Assembly: GCA_021647985.1 (NCBI GenBank)
Contig: JAKITQ010000002.1
Location: 62,001-126,000, forward strand
DNA from: Flavobacteriaceae bacterium
GTDB lineage: Bacteria; Bacteroidota; Bacteroidia; Flavobacteriales; Flavobacteriaceae
Direction: 5' to 3'
Length of the DNA stretch: 64,000 nt
In this document: positions 8,432 to 17,958 of the stretch, in pieces
Position numbering within the stretch: position 1 is the first letter of the stretch
Layout: every line of letters starts with the position of its first letter
Notes under the pieces: generated by a model
What the model saw: only the letters and a program-made list of their open reading frames with translations
What the model was told of the DNA's origin: nothing
Databases searched by the model: none
Translations under genes and position numbers: made by a program

Positions 8432-11400
8432 TTGATTATGGTTGTTTTGAGTATTTTGTTGTCGTATTCTTCAATTCAAACAAGTTTAGCTAAAACCATT
8501 ACAAATAAAGTTAATGCCATATATGATACTTCTATTTTAATTGATAAAGTTGATTTGTCGAGCCTTAGAAATATTGAAATAAAAAATATTTTGATTGAAG
8601 ATCACCATCAAGATACTTTAATATTTGTTGGTAGCTTGAACGCCTCTATCTTGAATTTTAGAAATATTTTAGATAACAAATTAAACTTTGGTGAAATTGA
8701 AATAGAAGATGGAAAATTTATTATGAAAACCTATAAAGGTGAAGAAAGGAATAATTTAATGGTATTTACAGATAAGTTTGTTAGTAAAACGTCAAACAAT
8801 TCAAAAACATTCCAATTGACTTCTTCTAGCGTGGTATTGGAAGATGTTTTATTTAATTTGATAGATGAAAATAAAAAGGAAACCCCTATTGTTTTTTACC
8901 ATCATATAAGTGGCTTTTTTGACGATTTTAAAATTAACGGTAGTAATGTAAGTTCATCTATTCACCATTTAAGAACTATAGAAGATCACAATATAAATAT
9001 TATTGATTTTGCTACCAAGTTTAGTTTTTCAAGCACTAAGATGGAATTTTTAGAAACCGTTTTAAAAACTGAGAAATCCAATCTGGAAGCCGATATTACT
9101 TTTAATTATAAAATGGGCAATTTGGTTTATTTTACAGATAGCGTTCAAATTGATGCTAGAATTAAAAAGGGAGATATTGTTTTGCCGGATTTAAAGAAAT
9201 TATATGGTGAATTTGGTAAAAATGATCGAATTCATTTTACTGCCCATGCCAAGGGAACTGTTAATAACCTTGATTTACATGATATTGATTTAAAATCAGA
9301 TAGAAAATCATCGCTTAAAGGCAAGGTAATATTAAAGAATGTATTGCATCCCAATAAATTTAAAATGTATGCAGATATTAAGGAACTTAGTTCAAGTTAT
9401 GATCATATGATTAATTTATTCCCTAAATTATTGGGTAATAAAATCCCTGCCTCTTTTAAGAAAATTGGACACTTTACCAGCAAAGGAAAAGTGTCTTTAA
9501 CAAGAACTTCAATAATTTCTAAATTAGAATCTACCTCTGACATTGGAGCCTCAATTATAGATATTGAACTAAAAAAATATAACAATAAGGAAGCCGCAAC
9601 TTATAAAGGTAAAATTGAATTAATTGATTTCAATTTGGGAAAATTTGTTAATGATAGCTTGATAGGTGAATTATCTTTGGTTGGAGAAGTTGAAGGCAAA
9701 GGGTTTGATATTGAAAGTTTAAATCTCAACTTAAACGGTAATGTTACCAAGCATCAATATAAAGGATATACTTATACCGGAATTTATGTGAACGGAGTAT
9801 TAAAAGACAAACATTTTAATGGTAGACTAATTGTAGACGATCAAAATATTAAATTAGAATTTAAGGGTTTGGCCGATTTGTCAACATCGGATTATAGGTT
9901 TAATTTCAATGCAAATATCGTGTCGGTAGATTTTAAGAAATTAAATTTATTTACCAGAGATAGTATATCCATTTTAAAAGGTGAGGTTGATATTAATTTA
10001 CGTGGAAGTAATTTGGATAATATTGAAGGTGAATTGAGTTTTATAAATACATCTTATACCAATGAAAATGATATTTATAAATTTAAAGATTTTTTAATTA
10101 GCTCAGAAAGAAATGATTCTATAAGAGAGGTAAAAATTGTATCGACGGATATTATAAATGGGTTTATTAAGGGAAATTTTAAATTCAATGAAATAGGAAA
10201 GTTAGTTGAAAATTCTATTGGCAACTTGTATAATAATTTTAATAGAAGAGAAGTAGCCCCTGGGCAATTTTTAAATTTCAATTTTAATATTTATAATAAA
10301 ATTGTAGATGTTTTTTTTCCGGAAATTAAATTAGGTGCCAATACAATTATCCGGGGAGAAGTAAATTCAGATAATAAGGATTTAAAATTATCGATTAAAT
10401 CACCAAAAATTGAAGCATATGATGTGTTAATTAACGATATACGAATGCAGTTAGATGTTAAAAATCCAATTTTTAACACCGTATTAAGTGTAGATAAAAT
10501 TGATTCAAAGTATTATAATGTTTCTGACGTTAATTTAGTAAATATTGTATTGAACGATACTTTGTTTATAAGAACTGATTTTAAAGGAGGGAAAGATCTT
10601 AAAGAAAATTTCAATCTGAGTTTTTATCATACCATTAATGATAAAAATCAATCCATTCTTGGGATTAAGAAATCTAAAATAAAATTTAAAAATAACACTT
10701 GGAACATTAATCCTCATGAAAACAAACAAAATAAATTAGTATTTGATAAATCATTTAATTCCTACGCTATTGATAATATTAATATAGTTTCAAATAACCA
10801 GCAATTTATTGATTTAGCAGGCTTTGTTGACGGCGGGAACAACACCCATATTGATTTAAAACTTGAGAATGTTAATTTATATGATATAACTCCGTCCGTT
10901 GATAGTATTGTTCTTGGGGGTAAAATTAATGGTACACTACATTTGAAAAGAGTAGGTAATTTAACGCTACCATTGGCAGATATTCGAGTTAATTATTTTA
11001 GTATTAATGATGATTATTATGGTGATTTAATGTTTAGTGCTTCTGGAGATAAGTCTTTAAAGAGCTACAATTTTGAATCGAGATTAGAAAATTCAGATTT
11101 GATAAGTTTTTTTACCAAAGGAAATGTTGATTTTACCAGTTCAAATCCAACTATTTTGGCTGATGTAAAATTTGATAAATTTAGAATTAATGCATTTAGC
11201 CCTTTGGGAAAAGATGTTTTGTCAAAAATTAGAGGATTTGCATCGGGTAATGCAACCATCACGGGTTTAATTAAAAATCCAAATATTGATGGTGAAATAG
11301 TTTTAAAAGAAGCAGGAATTGCATTGCCATATTTAAATGTGAATTATAATTTTTTAGGTGAAACAAGGGTTAAGTTATATGAGCATACATTTGATTTTCA

Positions 11401-12841
11401 AAAAATAACTATTGAAGATGATATAATGAAAACCAAAGGTTTCATTGAAGGAACTATTAAGCATAAAGAATTTAAGAATTGGAAATTAGATTTAAAACTA
11501 AATACTGATAATTTATTGGTGTTAAATACAAAAGAAACAGAGGACGCGTTATATTATGGTACGGGATTGATTGCGGGAAAAACTACGCTTAAAGGATATA
11601 CTGATGAATTGGTAATTGATGTTGTTGGTAAAACAAATAAAGGAACAGTATTTATTATGCCCTTGAGTGATGTAAGTACCGTATATCAATCACAATTGAT
11701 ACATTTTGAAAATCCTATTGTTGATGAGAATAATACGAATGAAAATAAAGACTTTGTATTTAAGCGATTAAAAGGGCTCAGTATAAACTTTGATTTAAAA
11801 GTAACAAAAGATGCTGTTGCTGAGGTTGTTATTGACAAAATATCTGGAAGTACGCTAAGGGGTAGTGCCAATGGTAATTTAAAATTAAATATTGACACCA
11901 ATGGAAAGTTTGAAATGTATGGTGTTTTGGTTGTAGATAATGGTAAATATCAATTTAAAAATATTGTAAAGAAAGATTTTATTGTAACTAAGGGAGGAAC
12001 TATAATTTGGAATGGTAGCCCTTTTGATGCCGATTTAAATATTGTTGCAGTAAATCATACAAAGGCTAATCCATCTATTTTATTGGATGAAATTGCAAGT
12101 TCAAGAAAGATTGATGTTGATTTGATAACTACAATTACAGGTTCATTGTCTAATCCCGATCTGTCCTTTGATATAAATATTCCTAACGCTAGTTCATTGG
12201 TTTCTACAGAAATGAATTTTAAGCTGCGTAATGAAGACGATAAGTTGACCCAGTTCATTTCCCTTTTAGCAACCGGATCCTTTTCAAGAACCAATCAAGA
12301 TAAATCAAATTTTGACGGTAATGCAGCAATAGCAGGAACCTTAGCGCAAAAAGCATCCCAATTGATGTCAAATATGTTGGGAAGTGAAAATGATAATTTT
12401 AAATTAGGAGTTACATACGATATTGGAACCACAAATAGTGTTCAAGATGTAATAACCGACGATCAATTAGGTTTTGAAGTCTCTGGTAAAATTGGAGAAA
12501 AAGTTACCGTGAATGGCAAAGTAGGTGTGCCAGTAGGTTCAAATACAAGCACGAATGTTATCGGAGAAGTAGAGATAGTTGTACCTTTAAATGAGGCCGA
12601 AACATTTCAAGCTAAAGTTTATAATAGACAAAATGAAATAGAATTTGATGTTGTTGATGGAGAAGGTTATACCCAAGGCGTGGGTATTTCTTATACCTTT
12701 GATTTTGATAATAGTAAGGAATTTATAGAAAAAATTGGATTAAAGAAAACAGAGAAAGAAAAATTACTTACTAAAAAACAGAGAGATAGTATAAAGAAAG
12801 AAAAAAAGTTGTTACGAAAAGAGTATAAAGAAAATAATTAA
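8432..12841 (+). CDS. TamB-like translocation/assembly module protein (DUF490), 1469 aa or slightly longer
   Basis: Very large envelope protein with an N-terminal membrane anchor followed by about 1400 residues of repetitive beta-strand (AsmA/TamB-like) sequence and the C-terminal TamB domain (residues about 1090-1430; NGKYQFKNIVKKDF and FDADLNIVA are typical). Such proteins are thought to bridge inner and outer membranes for lipid transport or outer-membrane protein assembly. The start is uncertain. TTG 8432 is used here, but it drops the basic flank NRLKKIAIR, which is encoded in frame from about 8387. No ATG, GTG or TTG lies in frame upstream, only ATT/ATA codons (8375-8384). A -7-like box TACTTTTG lies at 8350-8357. 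Confidence 0.88.
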   Translation: MIMVVLSILLSYSSIQTSLAKTITNKVNAIYDTSILIDKVDLSSLRNIEIKNILIEDHHQDTLIFVGSLNASILNFRNILDNKLNFGEIEIEDGKFIMKTYKGEERNNLMVFTDKFVSKTSNNSKTFQLTSSSVVLEDVLFNLIDENKKETPIVFYHHISGFFDDFKINGSNVSSSIHHLRTIEDHNINIIDFATKFSFSSTKMEFLETVLKTEKSNLEADITFNYKMGNLVYFTDSVQIDARIKKGDIVLPDLKKLYGEFGKNDRIHFTAHAKGTVNNLDLHDIDLKSDRKSSLKGKVILKNVLHPNKFKMYADIKELSSSYDHMINLFPKLLGNKIPASFKKIGHFTSKGKVSLTRTSIISKLESTSDIGASIIDIELKKYNNKEAATYKGKIELIDFNLGKFVNDSLIGELSLVGEVEGKGFDIESLNLNLNGNVTKHQYKGYTYTGIYVNGVLKDKHFNGRLIVDDQNIKLEFKGLADLSTSDYRFNFNANIVSVDFKKLNLFTRDSISILKGEVDINLRGSNLDNIEGELSFINTSYTNENDIYKFKDFLISSERNDSIREVKIVSTDIINGFIKGNFKFNEIGKLVENSIGNLYNNFNRREVAPGQFLNFNFNIYNKIVDVFFPEIKLGANTIIRGEVNSDNKDLKLSIKSPKIEAYDVLINDIRMQLDVKNPIFNTVLSVDKIDSKYYNVSDVNLVNIVLNDTLFIRTDFKGGKDLKENFNLSFYHTINDKNQSILGIKKSKIKFKNNTWNINPHENKQNKLVFDKSFNSYAIDNINIVSNNQQFIDLAGFVDGGNNTHIDLKLENVNLYDITPSVDSIVLGGKINGTLHLKRVGNLTLPLADIRVNYFSINDDYYGDLMFSASGDKSLKSYNFESRLENSDLISFFTKGNVDFTSSNPTILADVKFDKFRINAFSPLGKDVLSKIRGFASGNATITGLIKNPNIDGEIVLKEAGIALPYLNVNYNFLGETRVKLYEHTFDFQKITIEDDIMKTKGFIEGTIKHKEFKNWKLDLKLNTDNLLVLNTKETEDALYYGTGLIAGKTTLKGYTDELVIDVVGKTNKGTVFIMPLSDVSTVYQSQLIHFENPIVDENNTNENKDFVFKRLKGLSINFDLKVTKDAVAEVVIDKISGSTLRGSANGNLKLNIDTNGKFEMYGVLVVDNGKYQFKNIVKKDFIVTKGGTIIWNGSPFDADLNIVAVNHTKANPSILLDEIASSRKIDVDLITTITGSLSNPDLSFDINIPNASSLVSTEMNFKLRNEDDKLTQFISLLATGSFSRTNQDKSNFDGNAAIAGTLAQKASQLMSNMLGSENDNFKLGVTYDIGTTNSVQDVITDDQLGFEVSGKIGEKVTVNGKVGVPVGSNTSTNVIGEVEIVVPLNEAETFQAKVYNRQNEIEFDVVDGEGYTQGVGISYTFDFDNSKEFIEKIGLKKTEKEKLLTKKQRDSIKKEKKLLRKEYKENN

Positions 12842-13035
12842 GTAAATTTAAAAAAAAGGATTTGCTTTAAAATCTTCCATATTTTTAGATTAAAATTATA
12901 AAAGGTGCTATTTAACGAAGGTTAGTGGTTCTATGTAGAAAATAATATGTAGAATTATACAAATGGGTTACTTTTAAAACTATATTCAAAAAATAATGCA
13001 TCTTTGATGCAATAATATTAATAAAAAAACACACA

Positions 13036-14352
13036 ATGGAAAAATCATCTAAGCTCATCCCATTGCTTATAATTGGGATGCTATTTTTTATATTTGGATT
13101 TGTAACATGGATCAATGGAGCCTTAATTCCTTTTATGAAAACCATAAATGAATTAACCTCGGCACAATCTTATTTGGTAGCATCTGCATCTTATATTTCT
13201 TTTGTAGTGATGGCTATTCCAGCATCTTTAGTGCTAAATAAAATAGGTTACAGAAAAGGTATGTCATTAGGTTTGGTAATTATGGCAATTGGTGCATTGG
13301 TTTTTATTCCTGCTGCAAGCGCAAGAACCTATTGGTTGTTTTTGGTTGCAATTTTTATTCAAGGTACAGGAATGACACTGTTGCAAACAGCAGCTAATCC
13401 GTATGTTACAATTTTAGGGCCTATGGAGAGCGGTGCCAAACGAATTGCTATGATGGGAATTGCCAATAAAGTTGCGGGAATGTTGGGGTCTATCATATTT
13501 GGTGCTTTATTATTGACGGGTATAGATGAGGTTAATGAAAAGTTGAAAACAATTTCAGTTGATGAGAAAAATCAATTGTTGGATACCATGGCGGATAGTG
13601 TTTTTATGCCGTATGTAATTATGGCTATTGTTTTATTTTTATTAGGTATAATGATAAATAAAGCTCCTTTGCCTCATGTTGAAGCTGAAACAAAAATAGA
13701 AGGAGAAGAAGAAGGTTTTACTACCAAAACTAGCATACTACAGTTTCCACATTTAATATTAGGCGTAATTGCCTTATTTTTTTATGTAGGAGTTGAGGTA
13801 ATTGCTGGAGATTCGATAATTGCCTATGGTTTATCATTAGGGATGCCAGCTGAGGAAGCAAAAATGTTTACATCATATACATTATTTGCAATGGTAGGTA
13901 CTTATGGCTTGGGTGTATTTTTAATTCCAAAAATTATTAGTCAGACAACTGCATTGAAAATAAGTGCTGTATTTGGAATAATAATAAGTTTATTAATTGT
14001 AACAACATCTGATTTTATATCAGAATTTACCTCAGTAATATTGGTTGCTTCTTTAGGAATTGCAAATGCTTTGGTATGGCCAGCTATTTGGCCATTGGCT
14101 TTAAATGGTCTAGGTAAGTTTACAAAAACAGCATCTGCTTTGCTTATCATGGCAATTTCAGGTGGAGCCGTAATGGTTTATTTATATGGTGCCTTAGTTG
14201 ATAAATTGCATGAAGGATATGTAGCAGAGGGAATAGAAGATACAATTGCAGAATCCACTTCTCACAATCAGGGGTATTGGATTTTAATACCATGTTATGT
14301 TGTTATACTGTTTTTTGCATTTAGGGGATATAAAATTAAAAAATGGTATTAA
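13036..14352 (+). CDS. FHS-family sugar MFS transporter (FucP/NagP/GluP-like)
   Basis: Twelve-helix major facilitator of 438 aa. The FHS family (L-fucose, glucose/galactose and GlcNAc permeases) is recognised by IGMLFFIFGFVTWINGALIP at the N terminus and QGTGMTLLQTAANPYVTILG near residue 115, both close to the FucP/GluP consensus. It heads an island with a DeoR regulator, an SSS symporter and murQ, so an amino-sugar substrate (GlcNAc or MurNAc) is more likely than fucose, by inference. It ends in its own strong terminator and can be expressed separately. A small palindrome, TGCATCTTTGATGCA, lies just upstream at about 13000-13015. Confidence 0.9.
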   Translation: MEKSSKLIPLLIIGMLFFIFGFVTWINGALIPFMKTINELTSAQSYLVASASYISFVVMAIPASLVLNKIGYRKGMSLGLVIMAIGALVFIPAASARTYWLFLVAIFIQGTGMTLLQTAANPYVTILGPMESGAKRIAMMGIANKVAGMLGSIIFGALLLTGIDEVNEKLKTISVDEKNQLLDTMADSVFMPYVIMAIVLFLLGIMINKAPLPHVEAETKIEGEEEGFTTKTSILQFPHLILGVIALFFYVGVEVIAGDSIIAYGLSLGMPAEEAKMFTSYTLFAMVGTYGLGVFLIPKIISQTTALKISAVFGIIISLLIVTTSDFISEFTSVILVASLGIANALVWPAIWPLALNGLGKFTKTASALLIMAISGGAVMVYLYGALVDKLHEGYVAEGIEDTIAESTSHNQGYWILIPCYVVILFFAFRGYKIKKWY

Positions 14353-14358
14353 CAAATT

Positions 14359-14395
14359 AGAAAATTTCGCATTAATTTGCGATATTTTCTTTTTT
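14359..14395 (+). terminator. Rho-independent terminator after the FHS transporter gene
   Basis: A 13-bp stem with one mismatch (14359-14371 with 14378-14390), a 6-base loop and a T run to 14395. It overlaps the promoter region of the DeoR-family gene. Confidence 0.8.
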
Positions 14396-14405
14396 AGTAC
14401 ATTTG
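14377..14405 (+). promoter_or_regulatory. Promoter for the DeoR-family regulator
   Basis: TTG at 14377-14379, 18 bases, then TACATTTG at 14398-14405. The spacer is a base or two shorter than ideal. The predicted start near 14411 gives a leader of about a dozen bases before ATG 14424, which supports that codon over the TTG at 14418. The -33 box lies in the right arm of the preceding terminator. Confidence 0.45.
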
Positions 14406-14423
14406 AATTAAATAGAATTGAAA

Positions 14424-15173
14424 ATGCTAAAAGAAGAACGTAAAAATTATATATTAGATAAAATTAGAGAAAAAAACAAAGTTAAATCAAATGAATTAGC
14501 TATAGAATTAAATGTTTCAGAAGATACTATACGTAGAGATTTAAATCAGCTTTCTCATAATGGTTTAATTTTAAAAGTGCATGGGGGTGCTTTAGCTACA
14601 CACCAAAAACTATATCAATTTAATGAAAGCTCAATATTTAACAGAGAGAATAAAATTCTTGTTGCAAAGAAGGCTATTTCATTGTTGAAAAATGATCAAA
14701 CAATAATTATGAGTGGTGGTACCACTAATTTAGAATTGGCAAGATTAATTCCTCATGATTTAAAATTAACAATTTATACTTTTAGCATACCAATAGCCAT
14801 GCAATTGACTGAGCATATAAATGTTGAAATTTTTTTAATTGGTGGAAAACTACATAAAAAAGCGTTGGTATCAGTAGGTGTAGGGGTTGTTAAGATTCTT
14901 TCAAAAATAAAGGCTGATTTGTGCTTTTTAGGAACTAGTGGTATTGATATAAAAGAAGGTGTGACTGAAGTTGGTTATGAGGTTTCTTTTGTTAAAAGGG
15001 TGATGATTGCTTCATCGGATAATGTAATAGCGCTGTTCACTTCTGATAAATTAGACACTTTACAACGTTATCCAGTTTGCGATCTTATAGAAATAGATAA
15101 AATTGTAACCGATTTATCATCAGATGATCCCAAACTTAGTCCTTATATAAGTAAAGGTGTGAAGGTTTTGTAA
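14424..15173 (+). CDS. DeoR/GlpR-family transcriptional regulator
   Basis: Sugar-phosphate-responsive regulator of 249 aa. The N-terminal winged HTH shows the family signature (residues about 6-57: ERKNYILDKI, LNVSEDTIRRDLNQL and VHGGA). The C-terminal DeoRC domain (about 75-230) has SGGTTNLELARLI and CFLGTSGIDIKEGVTE, matching phosphorylated-sugar binding folds. It lies between the two transporter genes of the amino-sugar island and most likely controls it, with a sugar phosphate such as MurNAc-6P or GlcNAc-6P as effector (inference). A 27-bp perfect palindrome begins at its stop codon and may be an operator. Confidence 0.93.
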   Translation: MLKEERKNYILDKIREKNKVKSNELAIELNVSEDTIRRDLNQLSHNGLILKVHGGALATHQKLYQFNESSIFNRENKILVAKKAISLLKNDQTIIMSGGTTNLELARLIPHDLKLTIYTFSIPIAMQLTEHINVEIFLIGGKLHKKALVSVGVGVVKILSKIKADLCFLGTSGIDIKEGVTEVGYEVSFVKRVMIASSDNVIALFTSDKLDTLQRYPVCDLIEIDKIVTDLSSDDPKLSPYISKGVKVL

Positions 15174-15198
15174 TTATAAAGTAAATTACTTTATAATT
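15172..15198. promoter_or_regulatory. 27-bp perfect palindrome at the end of the DeoR gene
   Basis: AATTATAAAGTAA, a central A, then TTACTTTATAATT: 13-bp arms with a single-base centre. There is no T run, and the one-base centre makes a poor RNA hairpin, so a dimeric repressor operator is at least as likely as a terminator. It overlaps the stop codon (15171-15173). Confidence 0.5.
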
Positions 15199-15324
15199 TG
15201 CAGGTTAGTGCATAAAATTATATTGCGTAGATAGTTTAGAAACAACAGTGTACAAAATAAATATTATTTATTTAAATATTACAGGATAAATACCGCATTA
15301 ATAACAGTTTTTATATGCATTATT

Positions 15325-15356
15325 TTGCGTTTTTATTAAAAAATGCTATATATTTG
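15325..15356 (+). promoter_or_regulatory. Promoter for the SSS symporter-murQ operon
   Basis: TTG at 15325-15327, 21 bases, TATATTTG at 15349-15356: a full consensus match. Transcription would start near 15362, leaving an untranslated leader of about 290 bases before the symporter start at 15653, unusually long for this genome. Confidence 0.55.
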
Positions 15357-15361
15357 TAGTG

Positions 15362-15652
15362 TAATTGCCTTTATAGCTTGATTTAAATTTAATACATATA
15401 GTAAGTGTAGTTTTAAGAAAATTAAAATTTAAACAGTTTTAAGCTATTAATAATAATTAGAATATAATTGACAGATGCATTGTATAATTTAAACTGTTAG
15501 TTTAACCGAAATAGTTTGTTTCATTTATTTTTATTTGAGTAAGTATAGTTTTAAGGGAGTAGCTTGAGAAACTACTCCTACTATACGATTTAATAATGAA
15601 TTGAGAGATCATTAGCAGTGTTTAATAGCCTATTAATTTAATCATATAAAAT
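15362..15652 (+). other. Long structured 5' leader with direct repeats and a nested hairpin
   Basis: No coding potential is apparent. AGTAAGTGTAGTTTTAAG (15400-15417) recurs as AGTAAGTATAGTTTTAAG (15538-15555), 17 of 18 identical. The second copy runs into a nested hairpin: outer arms GTATAGT (15543-15549) and ACTATAC (15580-15586), inner arms GGAGTAG (15556-15562) and CTACTCC (15572-15578), loop CTTGAGAAA. Around 15426-15500 AAACAGTTT and AAACTGTT form further inverted matches. It may be a regulatory RNA or a cluster of regulator sites; nothing matches a riboswitch I know. Confidence 0.5.
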
Positions 15653-17107
15653 TTGAGTACTTTACTAATCTTTTCCATACTAGTTATATACTTTAGTTTG
15701 ATAATGGGTATTTCTTATTTAACTTCAAGAAATACCAGCGATGAATCATTTTTTACTGGAGATAGAGAGTCACCATGGTTTTTAGTGGCTTTTGGTATGG
15801 TTGGAGCAGCTCTATCTGGTGTTACCTTTGTTTCGGTTCCAGGAATGGTGGGTAATAATTATTTTTATTTTTTTCAATTTATATTGGGCAATGTTGTTGG
15901 TTATTTATTTATAACCTTTGTATTGATTCCTGTATATTATAAATTGAAATTAGTATCTATTTATGGTTATTTAGAAGAAAGGTTTGGGTTAAAAACAAGA
16001 AAAACCGGATCCATGTTTTTTTTAGTATCTCAATCGTTTGGAGCGGCATTGAGATTGTTGTTGGCAGCGAAGATATTGCAGTTTGCTTTTTTTGATAAAT
16101 TTAATATTCCTTTTTCCATTACAGTTATCATTATATTATTATTGGTTTGGTTGTACACAAACAAATCTGGTATAAAAACTATTGTTTGGACTGATGCTTT
16201 ACAAACGTTATTTTTAATTTCGGCGGCAATACTTACCATTTTTTCAATTACAAAGTCATTAAATTTGACATTGGTTGAATCGGTTGATGAGGTAATAAAT
16301 TATAAATATTTTAAAGTTTTTAATTGGGATCATAAAGATGGTAATTATTTTTACAAACAGTTTATAGCAGGTATATTAATTGCCATAGCTATGATGGGTC
16401 TAGATCAAAACATGATGCAAAAAACATTGACTTGTAAAAATAGATGGGATGCCCAAAAAAACACTTTAACATTTAGTTTGATATTGGCTATTACTCAATT
16501 TTTGTTTTTGGGCTTGGGTATTTTGTTCTATATCTACGCAGAAAGTAAAAACATAACCTTGCCAATTGGTGAAAATGGAGTTTATCTAGATACAGATACA
16601 CTTTTTCCAAATATTGCTTTAAATTATTTGGGACTTATAGCCGGTGTTAGTTTCTTATTGGGAATTATTGCGGCTTCGTTTTCAAGTGTTGATTCCGCCT
16701 TGACGGCATTAACAACATCACTTACCTATGATTTTTTAGATATTCAACATAAATCTAGTACAGAAAAAAAGAGGATAAAGAATAAGGTTTTGTTTGGATT
16801 TTCATTGGTTGTGTTTATCATTATCATGTTATTTGCAAACAGTCGTGGTGATGTAATTTCAATTATTTTTAATGTAGCAGGATATACTTATGGTCCCTTA
16901 TTAGGTCTTTTTATGTTCGGTATGTTTACATCAATGCATATTAGAGATAAATGGGTGCCAGTGGTTTGTTTGATCTCACCCATTTTAACTTATTTTTTAA
17001 GTGTTTATTTAAAAAATGCGTTTAATTTTGATTTTGGTTTTATCAGTATTGCAGTAAATGGACTGTTTACAATTTTAGGATTGCTAATTATAAAAAAAAG
17101 AATTTAA
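15653..17107 (+). CDS. Sodium:solute symporter (SSS family), candidate MurNAc importer
   Basis: Membrane symporter of 484 aa with about 13 hydrophobic helices. SSS features include the N-terminal SDESFFTGDRESPWF loop, MVGAALSGVTFVSVPGMVG, SGIKTIVWTDALQTLF near residue 180 and AASFSSVDSALTALTTSLTYD near residue 345. The start is TTG 15653; the first ATG is 17 codons in and would remove most of helix 1, so TTG is preferred. It lies 3 bp before murQ and is almost surely co-transcribed, which points to N-acetylmuramic acid or a related sugar as substrate. Confidence 0.9.
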   Translation: MSTLLIFSILVIYFSLIMGISYLTSRNTSDESFFTGDRESPWFLVAFGMVGAALSGVTFVSVPGMVGNNYFYFFQFILGNVVGYLFITFVLIPVYYKLKLVSIYGYLEERFGLKTRKTGSMFFLVSQSFGAALRLLLAAKILQFAFFDKFNIPFSITVIIILLLVWLYTNKSGIKTIVWTDALQTLFLISAAILTIFSITKSLNLTLVESVDEVINYKYFKVFNWDHKDGNYFYKQFIAGILIAIAMMGLDQNMMQKTLTCKNRWDAQKNTLTFSLILAITQFLFLGLGILFYIYAESKNITLPIGENGVYLDTDTLFPNIALNYLGLIAGVSFLLGIIAASFSSVDSALTALTTSLTYDFLDIQHKSSTEKKRIKNKVLFGFSLVVFIIIMLFANSRGDVISIIFNVAGYTYGPLLGLFMFGMFTSMHIRDKWVPVVCLISPILTYFLSVYLKNAFNFDFGFISIAVNGLFTILGLLIIKKRI

Positions 17108-17110
17108 AAT

Positions 17111-17926
17111 ATGTCATTAAATATAACAACAGAGCAATCTTCTTATTATGATAATTTAGAGCATATGAGCGTGAAAGAATTGCTTATCAATATCAATAAT
17201 GAAGATAAGAAAGTTGCTTTAGCTGTTGAAAAATCTATTCCGCAAATCGAAGGTTTGGTCAACAATCTTGTTGATAGATTTGAAAAGGGAGGTAGGCTTT
17301 TTTATATTGGAGCGGGTACTAGTGGTAGATTAGGAGTGTTAGATGCATCTGAATGTCCGCCTACCTATGGAGTGCCAGATGATTGGGTAATTGGATTAAT
17401 AGCAGGAGGCGATGTGGCATTAAGAAAGGGTATTGAAAACGCTGAAGACAATAAAGAACAAGCATGGAAAGATTTACAAGCTTTTGATATAAATAAAAAT
17501 GATGTTTTGGTTGGTATTGCAGCTTCAGGCGGTACTCCATATGTAATTGGGGGATTAGAGGAAGCTAATAAACATGGTGTCTTAACAGGTTGTATAACTT
17601 GTAACCTAAATTCAAAAGTTGCTGCTGTTGCGAAACATCCTATTGAAGTTGTTGTGGGTTCTGAATTTGTAACAGGAAGTACTAGGATGAAATCTGGTAC
17701 AGCACAAAAATTAGTGCTCAATATGATTACAACTTCTTTAATGATTAAATTAGGAAGAGTTGTTGGCAATAAAATGGTTGATATGCAATTAACCAATAGT
17801 AAATTGGTCAAACGAGGCACCTTAATGATAGCTAGTGAGCTACAAATAGGTGAGACTAAATCTGAGGAATTATTGATGAAATATAAAAGTGTAAGAAACG
17901 CTATTGATAATTATCGAAAAAATTAA
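17111..17926 (+). CDS. murQ: N-acetylmuramic acid 6-phosphate etherase MurQ
   Basis: Cleaves the lactyl ether of MurNAc-6P to give GlcNAc-6P and D-lactate in cell-wall sugar recycling. It has 271 aa, a little shorter than the E. coli enzyme, in the SIS fold. The sugar phosphate site is YIGAGTSGRLGVLDASE (residues 65-81). The two catalytic glutamates correspond to E81 (ASECPPTYG) and E112 (ENAEDN). GSTRMKSGTAQK is also conserved. It is the second gene of the SSS-murQ operon. The substrate must be phosphorylated first, yet no MurNAc or anhydro-MurNAc kinase gene lies in this window. Confidence 0.97.
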   Translation: MSLNITTEQSSYYDNLEHMSVKELLININNEDKKVALAVEKSIPQIEGLVNNLVDRFEKGGRLFYIGAGTSGRLGVLDASECPPTYGVPDDWVIGLIAGGDVALRKGIENAEDNKEQAWKDLQAFDINKNDVLVGIAASGGTPYVIGGLEEANKHGVLTGCITCNLNSKVAAVAKHPIEVVVGSEFVTGSTRMKSGTAQKLVLNMITTSLMIKLGRVVGNKMVDMQLTNSKLVKRGTLMIASELQIGETKSEELLMKYKSVRNAIDNYRKN

Positions 17927-17958
17927 TTTTTCTTTGTAATTTTGACTTAGATAAATCA

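Noticed and set aside
17365-17820. Open frame antisense to murQ (151 codons)
   Set aside because: A shadow of the murQ coding frame; low-complexity composition and no recognisable domain.
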